Shown here piece after piece: positions 1-6,800 of a stretch of DNA of 15,888 nucleotides. The stretch comes from Bacteroidales bacterium UBA4231 (GTDB lineage Bacteria > Bacteroidota > Bacteroidia > Bacteroidales > UBA932). Location: positions 58,683 through 74,570 of the forward strand of contig DGXN01000026.1 of the NCBI GenBank assembly GCA_002396335.1, in the 5' to 3' direction. The position numbers were made by a program, and so were the translations under genes. The number at the start of each line of letters is the position of its first letter. The stretch's first letter is position 1. Under the pieces are notes generated by a model. That model did not search any database. It was not told where the DNA came from and saw only the letters and a list, made by a program, of their open reading frames with translations.

Positions 1-1332
1 AACTGGATGTGGCCCCGCCACACCGGTGACTTCTCCATCTTCCGCATCTACGCCGGCAAGGACAACCTCCCGGCCGACTACAGCGCCGACAATGTTCCCT
101 ATCGGCCCAAGAAATCGCTGAAGATTTCCCGTCAGGGCGTCCGGGAAGGCGACTTCACCTTTGTCTATGGCTGCCCCGGCAGCACCCGCGAATACATCCA
201 TTCCGCCGAGGTGGATTATATCGCCAATGTGTCGGACCCCGAAAAGATCGCCCTCCGCACGACCCGGCTCGACATCATGAGAAAATACATGTCGGGGAGC
301 CAGGCCGTCCGCATCCAGTATTCCTCCAAGTTCGCCTCCGTGGCCAATGCCTGGAAAAAGTGGCAGGGAGAGGCCAAGGGCATCCGCAAGATGAAGACCG
401 TCGCGGTAAAACAAGCCTTTGAGAAGCAGTTCAGCGAGTGGGCCAAAGGCACGCCCTACGAAGGCACCACCGACCGGCTGGAAAAACTCTACGCCGCCCG
501 CAACCCCATCTACAGGGCATACGAATACTATAATGAAAGCGTCCGCGCCATCGAGAAACTGCGCATGGCCGTTACCGACAAACCGGACCTGAAAGACTAT
601 TACCAGCCCATCGACGAAGAGACCTTCGTCGCCATGATGAGCGCTTTCGACCAGGCCCTGGACGACAGCTACAAACCTGCTTACTTCCTCACCAAACGGG
701 CCGAATATGGCAGCTTCGAGGCCTGGAAAGACGCTGTGTTCACCCATCCCGAAGAGGCCCGCGCCCTGTCGGAGGCCATCGACGCCTATTATTACGACGT
801 CCTCTCCCCTCAGGTCAAAGCCTTCAACCAGGCCATCAACCTGGAGAACCGCACCTACATGAAGGGCCAGATGGCCTTTCTCTCCGACAAGACTTTCTAT
901 CCGGACGCCAACCTTACCCTCCGCGTCGCCTACGGCCACGTGGAAGGTTACAGCCCTTCGGATGCCGTTTACTATCGGCCCGTCTCCACGCTGAAAGGCA
1001 TCATTGAGAAAGACAACCCGGACATCTTCGACTACAACATTCCGCAGACCCTCCGCGACATCTACGCGGAAGGCGGTCACGACAACCAGCCCGTCTGCTT
1101 CCTAGCCACCAACCACACCACCGGCGGCAACTCCGGCAGCCCCGTCCTGAATGCAGACGGAAACCTGATCGGCATCAACTTCGACCGCGTGTGGGAAGGC
1201 ACCATGAGCGACATCGTCTTTGACCCGGAATTCTGCCGCAACATCTCGCTGGACGTGCGGTATATCCTTTTCACTATCCAGGAAATCGGCCATGCCGGAT
1301 ACCTCCTGGACGAAATGCATTTTGCAGACTAA
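1..1332 (+). CDS. dpp11: S46 family dipeptidyl-peptidase, DPP11-type, C-terminal part (5' end outside window)
   Basis: This is the C-terminal 443 residues of a roughly 700-residue S46 serine exopeptidase, open from base 1 in frame 1. These secreted enzymes cut dipeptides from the N-terminus of oligopeptides in the periplasm or at the cell surface and feed amino-acid-fermenting Bacteroidetes. The fragment opens with the family sequence NWMWPRHTGDFSIFR. Near the end it has the nucleophile motif GGNSGSPV, with the catalytic Ser codon at 1132-1134. Eighteen residues on, in INFDRVWEG, is an Arg (1186-1188). In Porphyromonas gingivalis S46 enzymes this position (673) is Arg in DPP11, which prefers Asp/Glu at P1, and Gly in DPP7, which prefers hydrophobic residues. 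I therefore infer acidic P1 specificity. The catalytic His and Asp would lie upstream of the window. The protein ends in the usual LLDEM-type tail, so the 3' end is intact. pncB starts 15 bases downstream. Confidence 0.93.
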   Translation, partial: NWMWPRHTGDFSIFRIYAGKDNLPADYSADNVPYRPKKSLKISRQGVREGDFTFVYGCPGSTREYIHSAEVDYIANVSDPEKIALRTTRLDIMRKYMSGSQAVRIQYSSKFASVANAWKKWQGEAKGIRKMKTVAVKQAFEKQFSEWAKGTPYEGTTDRLEKLYAARNPIYRAYEYYNESVRAIEKLRMAVTDKPDLKDYYQPIDEETFVAMMSAFDQALDDSYKPAYFLTKRAEYGSFEAWKDAVFTHPEEARALSEAIDAYYYDVLSPQVKAFNQAINLENRTYMKGQMAFLSDKTFYPDANLTLRVAYGHVEGYSPSDAVYYRPVSTLKGIIEKDNPDIFDYNIPQTLRDIYAEGGHDNQPVCFLATNHTTGGNSGSPVLNADGNLIGINFDRVWEGTMSDIVFDPEFCRNISLDVRYILFTIQEIGHAGYLLDEMHFAD

Positions 1333-1347
1333 AAAACAATTCATAGA

Positions 1348-2856
1348 ATGGACATCATCAACAACGCTTATGTGTCGGACAAGTACCAGTACACCATGGG
1401 AAAGTCCTACCTGGACTGCGGCAAACAGGACGAAATTGCCGTCTTCAACCTCTTTTACCGCAAAGCCCCCGAAAACAACAACTGGGCGGTCGTCAGCGGC
1501 ACGGAAGAAGTGATTGAAATGGTAAAGAGCCTGGGCACGGAGCCGGAAGAGTTCTATGAGAAATTCCTTCCCGGAGACGCCTACAAGGAATTCCGCAAAT
1601 ACCTGAGCACCATGCGCTTCACCGGCGACCTCTACACCATGCGGGAGGGCGAGATTGTGTTCCCCAACCAGCCCATCGTCACCGTAGTGGCCCCGCTCAT
1701 ACAGGCACAGGTGTTGGAAACGCCCATGCTCTGCATCCTGAACCACCAGATGGCCGTGGCCACCAAGGCATCGCGCGTATGCCGCGCCACCGACAGACCC
1801 GTCAGTGAATTCGGTTCCCGCCGCGCCCATGGCCCCTGGGCTGCGGTCTATGGCGGCAAGGCGGCCCAGATTGCCGGCTGCGCCAGTTCCTCTAACATCC
1901 TGACGGGCGCCTTCAACAATGTCCCCTCCACCGGCACCATGGCACACAGCTTCATCACTTCCTACGGCAGCACCGTGGAAGGGGAACACAAAGCCTTCTG
2001 TGACTACATCAAAACCCACAAGGGCGAGAACCTGATCCTCCTGATCGATACCTACGACACCCTCCGCTGCGGCGTCAAGAATGCCATCCGCTCTTTCAAG
2101 GAAAACGGCATCGACGACAACTACGCACCCGGTTACGGCATCCGCCTGGACAGCGGCGACCTGGCCTACCTCTCCCAGGAAGTACGCCGCATCCTGGACC
2201 AGCATGGCTGCAAAAAATGCAAGATTTTCGCCACCAACGGCCTGGACGAATACCTGATCACGGACCTGGAGCGCCAGGGCGCCTGCATCGACAGCTACGG
2301 CGTGGGCGACGCCATCGCCACATCCAAGGCGGCGCCTTGCTTCGGCAATGTCTACAAACTGGTGCAGATTGCCGGACAGCCCGTCCTCAAACGCTCGGAG
2401 GACAAGATCAAGCTCATCAACCCGGGCTTCCAGATCACCTGGCGCATATCGGCCCAGGACAAAGAGAAAGGGAATTCCCTGGACGGCTACGTTTTCAAGG
2501 CCGACGTCACCTGCCTCCGCGGCGATGCGATGGACCTGGCCATCCAGCAGGGAAAAACCATCACGGTCCGCGACGAGTTCGACTCCTTCAAGACCAAGAC
2601 CTTCGAGGAAGGCCAGTACGACGCCCGCCCGCTTCAACTGCAGTCCGTCAAAAACGGAGAGCGCATCGCCCCTTACTATTCCCTGGCAGTGAAAAAGGCC
2701 TTCTACAAGGACAACCTCCATCACTTCTCCCCTGCCGAACGGCGTCTGATCAACCCCCACTACTACAAAGTGGATATTTCCGACGACCTGTATGACGTCA
2801 AGATGTCCATCATCGGCAAACTGGTAAAAGAAATCGAAGACTTCCAAATCGATTAA
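1348..2856 (+). CDS. pncB: nicotinate phosphoribosyltransferase
   Basis: This 502-residue protein is a long-form (Bacillus/human-like) nicotinate phosphoribosyltransferase, cytoplasmic. It joins nicotinate to PRPP with ATP hydrolysis to give nicotinate mononucleotide, the committed Preiss-Handler step of NAD salvage. Family landmarks are the N-terminal YVSDKYQYTMG (8-18), EFGSRRAHG (154-162, PRPP/nicotinate pocket), GTMAHSF (196-202) with the probable phosphorylated His200, LLIDTYDTLRCG (231-242) and GIRLDSGDL (264-272). Length is normal for the family. The ATG follows an A-rich, Shine-Dalgarno-free stretch, typical of Bacteroidetes. It sits 15 bases after the peptidase stop and 3 bases before pncA, whose product (nicotinate) is its substrate, so the two are almost certainly co-expressed. 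I see no promoter box in the 15-base gap. Confidence 0.96.
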   Translation: MDIINNAYVSDKYQYTMGKSYLDCGKQDEIAVFNLFYRKAPENNNWAVVSGTEEVIEMVKSLGTEPEEFYEKFLPGDAYKEFRKYLSTMRFTGDLYTMREGEIVFPNQPIVTVVAPLIQAQVLETPMLCILNHQMAVATKASRVCRATDRPVSEFGSRRAHGPWAAVYGGKAAQIAGCASSSNILTGAFNNVPSTGTMAHSFITSYGSTVEGEHKAFCDYIKTHKGENLILLIDTYDTLRCGVKNAIRSFKENGIDDNYAPGYGIRLDSGDLAYLSQEVRRILDQHGCKKCKIFATNGLDEYLITDLERQGACIDSYGVGDAIATSKAAPCFGNVYKLVQIAGQPVLKRSEDKIKLINPGFQITWRISAQDKEKGNSLDGYVFKADVTCLRGDAMDLAIQQGKTITVRDEFDSFKTKTFEEGQYDARPLQLQSVKNGERIAPYYSLAVKKAFYKDNLHHFSPAERRLINPHYYKVDISDDLYDVKMSIIGKLVKEIEDFQID

Positions 2857-2859
2857 CGC

Positions 2860-3447
2860 ATGAAAGACGCAGCACTTGTCGTCGTGGACATGCTCTACGA
2901 CTTCATAGACGGTTCCATGGCCTGTCAGGAGGCCGACAAGGCCGTCGCCGGATCGCTCCGCTTCATCGAGGAGCAGACCGCCCTTACGGACCCCGACGAC
3001 AGCGGGATCCGCAGCATCTTCCCCATCCTGTTCATCCGGGACCATCATCCTGCGAACCACTGCTCCTTTGCCGAGCAGGGCGGTCCCTGGCCGCCGCACT
3101 GTGTCCAGGGCACCCACGGGGCCGACATCCACAAAGACCTGGCCCCTTACGCCACCGAGGACCTCACCTTCTTCAAAGGCGAGAATCCTCAGCAGGAGCA
3201 GTACAGCGGCTTCGAAGGCAAGAACCCCGCCGGACAGAGCCTGGCCGAAGTCCTGCACCTGATGGATATCCGCAACGTCATCATCTGCGGCATCGCCACG
3301 GAATACTGCGTCCGCAATACGGCCGAAGACCTCCTCAAGGACGGATTCAACGTCTCCATCCTCAAGGACTGCATCGCATACGTAGAAGCGAAAGGACACC
3401 ATGAGGCCCTGAAGGCCATGGAAGAAGAAGGAATCCAGATACGATGA
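2860..3447 (+). CDS. pncA: nicotinamidase (isochorismatase-like cysteine hydrolase)
   Basis: The product (195 residues) hydrolyses nicotinamide to nicotinate and ammonia in the cytoplasm. The complete active site can be read: catalytic triad Asp10 (VVVDMLYDF), Lys106 (FFKGEN) and Cys150 (GIATEYCV), and metal ligands Asp61 and His63 (RDHHP) plus His80 (WPPHC). The cis-peptide-type GIATE before the Cys is also standard. Length is close to the usual 180-215. It starts 3 bases after the pncB stop and its own TGA overlaps the next gene's ATG (ATGA, 3444-3447), so it is translationally placed between pncB and a helicase. The active-site residues and the pncB neighbour separate it from other isochorismatase-family members. 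Confidence 0.95.
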   Translation: MKDAALVVVDMLYDFIDGSMACQEADKAVAGSLRFIEEQTALTDPDDSGIRSIFPILFIRDHHPANHCSFAEQGGPWPPHCVQGTHGADIHKDLAPYATEDLTFFKGENPQQEQYSGFEGKNPAGQSLAEVLHLMDIRNVIICGIATEYCVRNTAEDLLKDGFNVSILKDCIAYVEAKGHHEALKAMEEEGIQIR

Positions 3448-5579
3448 CCCGTGACATCTTCCAGGATCTGAACACCCGCCAGCGGGAAGCCGTACAGGCC
3501 ACCGAGGGCCGTATCCGCGTGGTCGCAGGGGCGGGAACGGGCAAGACGAAAGCCCTCACCCACCGCTATGCCTACCTGGTGAACGTCCTGGGAATCGACC
3601 CGGCCAACATCCTCTGCCTCACCTTCACCAACAAAGCCGCCGCCGAGATGCGCACCCGCATTGCCGACATGGTCCACAGCGGCGACTACAACGACTTCGT
3701 CTGCACCCTCCACGGTTTCTGCGTCAAATTCCTCCGCAAAGAGATCTACCGCCTGGGCTTCCCCAAAAGCTTCACCGTCCTGGACGAAGAAGACAGCAAG
3801 GCCATCGCCAAGCAGACCATGGACGAAATGGGTCTCAAGCGCACCGAAAAGACCGTCAAGCAGTTTCTGGAGGGAATCGGGGCCGACAAAGCCCTGAACG
3901 GTTACATCCAGACCTACATGCTTCCGGGCTCCGTCATTTCCGACCAGATGCGGCAAACCTCCCGTCTGGCCGGATATGTGAGCCGCCAGATGAAGAACTA
4001 CGCCCTGGATTTTGACGACTTGATGAACGTCACCAAATACATCCTAGACCACTTCCCCGATGCGGCCGACCACTGGCAGACCCAGCTCAACTACATCATG
4101 GTGGACGAAGCCCAGGACTGCAACCTGGACGACTGGGACCTCGTGGAGCGCCTGAGCGCCAAACACCGCAACCTGTTCGTCGTCGGCGACCCGGACCAGG
4201 CCATCTACCAGTGGCGCGGCGCCCGCCCCGACCTCTTTGTCCAGTTCGCCGCCGACCAGACCATCATCCTGGACGAGAATTACCGCTCCACGCCCCGCAT
4301 TCTGGATGTCGCCAACTGCGTCATCGCCAACAACCAGAACCGCATTCCCAAGGACCTGTTCACCCGCAAGGCCGAAGGACGCGCCGTCGTCCACTTCCAC
4401 GGGAAAAGCGAAAGCGAAGAGACGGACTGGATCGTTTCCCAGATTCAGAACCTACTGAAGGGCGGCGCCCGCGTAAATGACATCGCCATCCTGTACCGGA
4501 GTTCCTACCAGTCCCGCGCTTTGGAGCAGGCCCTGCTGAATGCCCGGCTGGAATACACCATCTTGGGAGGCACCCGTTTCTTCGAAAGGAAAGAGATCAA
4601 GGACGCTCTCAGTTACCTCCGCCTGGTGCTGAACCAGGACGACGACCTCAGCTTCGAGCGCATCATCAACGTCCCCTCCCGGAAGCTGGGCCGGAAATTC
4701 CTGGACCAGGTCCGCCTCACGGCTTCCGAACGCGGCATCTCCTTGTACAGCGCCCTGGAACTGGGGGCCGATTCCAAGGCCCAGCCTTTCATCGGCCTTA
4801 TTGAAGATGCCCGGCAGTATGCCCGGGACCATCGGGTCAGCGACCTGCTGAACCGTCTCCTGGACCGCTCCGGCTACAAGAAGATGGTCCGGGAGGACCA
4901 GGACGAAGACCGCCTGGAGAACCTGGACGAACTGCTTTCCAGCATCCGCTTTTACGAAAGCGTCCGCACTCCGGAGGAAAGCACCCTCGCCGACTACCTG
5001 CAGGACATTGCCCTGTACACCAACGACGATCACCGCAAAGACGTCCCTACCCTGAAACTGATGACCATCCACCAGGCCAAGGGACTGGAGTTTCCCTATG
5101 TCTTCGTCGTCGGCCTGTCGGAAGGCATTTTCCCCAACCTGAGAAGCATCCGGGAAGGGAAGAAAGCCGGCGAAGAAGAAGAGCGCAGGCTCATGTACGT
5201 TGCCGTCACCCGGGCCGAGAATGCGCTCTTCCTCACCGAATCGGAAGGCTACAACCTCTCCACCAAAACCAACAAATATCCCTCCCGTTTCCTGGCCGAA
5301 ATCAAGCGGAATCTCGTTGTCACAGAGGGATTCATCCCGGAGGAACTGTGGCGGGGCACCCGCAATCTCTCCCATGTGCTGGACCAGGAGGACTTCACCG
5401 CAGAACGGGCGTCCTACCAGTCCCCGTTCCAGGTGGGCGACACGGTGACGCACCCCGTCTTCGGCGAAGGCGTGATTGTCGGGGCCAACAGAGATTTCAC
5501 CAGCTTCGAAGTGAAATTTGACTCCGGCGCCGTCCGGACCCTCCGCGCCGGGTTCCTCTCCCAGGCGGATTTACCGTAA
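3444..5579 (+). CDS. uvrD: PcrA/UvrD-type superfamily 1A DNA helicase
   Basis: This 711-residue protein is an ATP-dependent 3'-5' DNA helicase of the UvrD/PcrA/Rep group, expected to act in excision repair, clearing of stalled polymerases and replication forks. All core motifs are visible: Q motif LNTRQREAV (9-17), Walker A AGAGTGKT (28-35), motif Ia LTFTNKAAAEM (59-69), Walker B VDEAQD (220-225), motif III GDPDQAIYQWRGA (248-260), motif IV DENYRST near 278, motif V TIHQAKGLEFPYVFVVGL near 541, and motif VI RRLMYVAVTRAEN near 580. The C-terminus (about 655-705, FQVGDTVTHPVFGEGVIVG) is the Tudor-like tail of PcrA/UvrD that contacts RNA polymerase, which argues against Rep. Length matches the family. 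The start ATG overlaps the pncA stop by 4 bases, suggesting translational coupling. UvrD versus PcrA naming cannot be settled from sequence alone. Confidence 0.93.
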   Translation: MTRDIFQDLNTRQREAVQATEGRIRVVAGAGTGKTKALTHRYAYLVNVLGIDPANILCLTFTNKAAAEMRTRIADMVHSGDYNDFVCTLHGFCVKFLRKEIYRLGFPKSFTVLDEEDSKAIAKQTMDEMGLKRTEKTVKQFLEGIGADKALNGYIQTYMLPGSVISDQMRQTSRLAGYVSRQMKNYALDFDDLMNVTKYILDHFPDAADHWQTQLNYIMVDEAQDCNLDDWDLVERLSAKHRNLFVVGDPDQAIYQWRGARPDLFVQFAADQTIILDENYRSTPRILDVANCVIANNQNRIPKDLFTRKAEGRAVVHFHGKSESEETDWIVSQIQNLLKGGARVNDIAILYRSSYQSRALEQALLNARLEYTILGGTRFFERKEIKDALSYLRLVLNQDDDLSFERIINVPSRKLGRKFLDQVRLTASERGISLYSALELGADSKAQPFIGLIEDARQYARDHRVSDLLNRLLDRSGYKKMVREDQDEDRLENLDELLSSIRFYESVRTPEESTLADYLQDIALYTNDDHRKDVPTLKLMTIHQAKGLEFPYVFVVGLSEGIFPNLRSIREGKKAGEEEERRLMYVAVTRAENALFLTESEGYNLSTKTNKYPSRFLAEIKRNLVVTEGFIPEELWRGTRNLSHVLDQEDFTAERASYQSPFQVGDTVTHPVFGEGVIVGANRDFTSFEVKFDSGAVRTLRAGFLSQADLP

Positions 5580-5587
5580 TTTTTCCG

Positions 5588-5595
5588 TATCTTTG
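5588..5595 (+). promoter_or_regulatory. Bacteroidetes-type -7 box upstream of prfB
   Basis: TATCTTTG fits the TAnnTTTG -7 consensus of Bacteroidetes exactly and lies in the 22-base gap between the helicase stop and the prfB ATG. Only six bases separate it from the ATG, so a transcript from it would be leaderless or nearly so. I find no clear TTTG -33 element at the usual 19-21 base spacing, which lies inside the helicase 3' end. Confidence 0.55.
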
Positions 5596-5601
5596 CAGTC
5601 T

Positions 5602-6744
5602 ATGACGACACTGGAACAAATCAAAGACCTCCAGGAGCGCCTTTCCACGCTGGAGGGGTGCCTGGACATTCCCGGCAAACGGAAGGAAGTGGCAGCCAAG
5701 ACCGAGGAAACACTGGCCCCGGACTTCTGGGGAGACCCGAAAGCCGCGGAAGCCTTCCTCAAAAAGCTCTCTCTCATCAAAAGCTGGATCACGGACTTCG
5801 ACAAAGCGAAATCCGCCGTGGAAGACCTCGAAGTCCTCTACGACTTCGCCAAAGAGAGCCTTTCCGGTGCCGACGACGAAGCCGTCGAGACGGAAGAGAC
5901 CAAGGAACTTGATGCGGCCTTCACGTCGGCAGTCGAAGCCGTGGAAGCCCTGGAACTGCGCAATATGCTGGGAGGCGAAGGCGACAACCTGGGTGCCGTC
6001 CTCACTATCAATTCCGGAGCCGGCGGCACCGAGGCCAACGACTGGAGTTCCATGCTCATGAGAATGTACCTCCGCTGGGGCGAGCGCAACGGCTATAAAA
6101 TGACGGTCACCTCCCTCCTCGAAGGCGAAGAAGCCGGCATCAAGAGCGCCACCATCGAAGTGGAAGGCGACTACGCCTACGGCTACCTGAAGGCCGAAAA
6201 CGGCGTGCACCGCCTGGTGCGGATCTCCCCTTTCAACGCCCAGGGAAAACGGCAGACCACCTTCTCCAGTGTCTTTGTGTACCCGCTGGTAGACGACAGC
6301 ATCAACATTGAAATCAACCCTTCCGACCTGGAGTGGGACACCTTCCGAAGCGGCGGCCACGGCGGCCAGAACGTGAACAAAGTGGAGACCGGCGTCCGGG
6401 TACGGCATCTTCCTTCCGGCATCATGGTGGAGAATACGGAGACCCGGTCCCAGCAGGACAACCGGCAGCGCGCCCTCCTGATCCTGAAATCGCGTCTGTA
6501 CGACATCGAGCTCAAGAAACGCCAGGAAAAGCAGGCCGAACTGGAAGGCCAGAAAAAACGCATCGAATGGGGGTCCCAGATCCGCAATTACGTCCTCCAC
6601 CCCTACAAACTGGTGAAAGACCTCCGCACCGGCTACAATACGGCCGACACCCAAGGCGTCCTGGACGGAGACCTCAACGAATTCATGAAAACATATCTGA
6701 TGGGGAAAGGCGCCGCAGTGACGGACTCCGAAGAAGACTTGTAA
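5602..6744 (+). CDS. prfB: peptide chain release factor 2
   Basis: Release factor 2 reads UGA and UAA stop codons and triggers peptidyl-tRNA hydrolysis on the ribosome. The RF2 identity rests on the stop-codon-reading tripeptide Ser-Pro-Phe at 209-211 (RISPFNAQGKRQ) and the catalytic Gly-Gly-Gln at 254-256 (GGHGGQNVNKVETG). The start chosen, MTTLEQIKDLQERLSTLEG, matches the usual RF2 N-terminus and gives 380 residues (E. coli RF2 is 365). The same frame is open further upstream to an ATG at 5518 inside the helicase gene, but that would add a 28-residue non-family leader. Many bacteria have an in-frame UGA after about 25 codons, at the point corresponding to LEGCLD, that requires a +1 frameshift. 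Here the frame reads straight through (CTG GAC) with no stop, so the autoregulatory frameshift is absent. The gene ends before a strong terminator. Confidence 0.95.
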   Translation: MTTLEQIKDLQERLSTLEGCLDIPGKRKEVAAKTEETLAPDFWGDPKAAEAFLKKLSLIKSWITDFDKAKSAVEDLEVLYDFAKESLSGADDEAVETEETKELDAAFTSAVEAVEALELRNMLGGEGDNLGAVLTINSGAGGTEANDWSSMLMRMYLRWGERNGYKMTVTSLLEGEEAGIKSATIEVEGDYAYGYLKAENGVHRLVRISPFNAQGKRQTTFSSVFVYPLVDDSINIEINPSDLEWDTFRSGGHGGQNVNKVETGVRVRHLPSGIMVENTETRSQQDNRQRALLILKSRLYDIELKKRQEKQAELEGQKKRIEWGSQIRNYVLHPYKLVKDLRTGYNTADTQGVLDGDLNEFMKTYLMGKGAAVTDSEEDL

Positions 6745-6747
6745 AGC

Positions 6748-6784
6748 AAAAAGGTTGGATTCAAAACGAACCCAACCTTTTTTT
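6748..6784. terminator. bidirectional intrinsic terminator between prfB and the DUF6515 gene
   Basis: The stem GGTTGG (6753-6758) pairs with CCAACC (6772-6777). It is extended outward by A5 (6748-6752) against the T run (6778-6784), and inward, past one A-C mismatch, by TTC/GAA around an AAAAC loop. It is flanked by A on one side and T on the other, so it can stop transcription from both convergent genes: prfB ends 3 bases to the left and the leftward gene ends 16 bases to the right. Confidence 0.88.
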
Positions 6785-6800
6785 CAAGCAAACTGCCCTG

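Noticed and set aside
1102..3402. A 766-codon open frame on the - strand across the end of the S46 gene, pncB and pncA
   Set aside because: It is antisense to three clear genes, has a Val/Asp/Gly-heavy composition typical of reverse-frame reading in GC-rich coding DNA, and contains no recognisable domain.
5518..5601. Upstream in-frame ATG for prfB
   Set aside because: It lies inside the helicase gene and adds a 28-residue Pro/Ser-rich leader unlike any RF2. The ATG at 5602 matches the family start and follows a promoter box.
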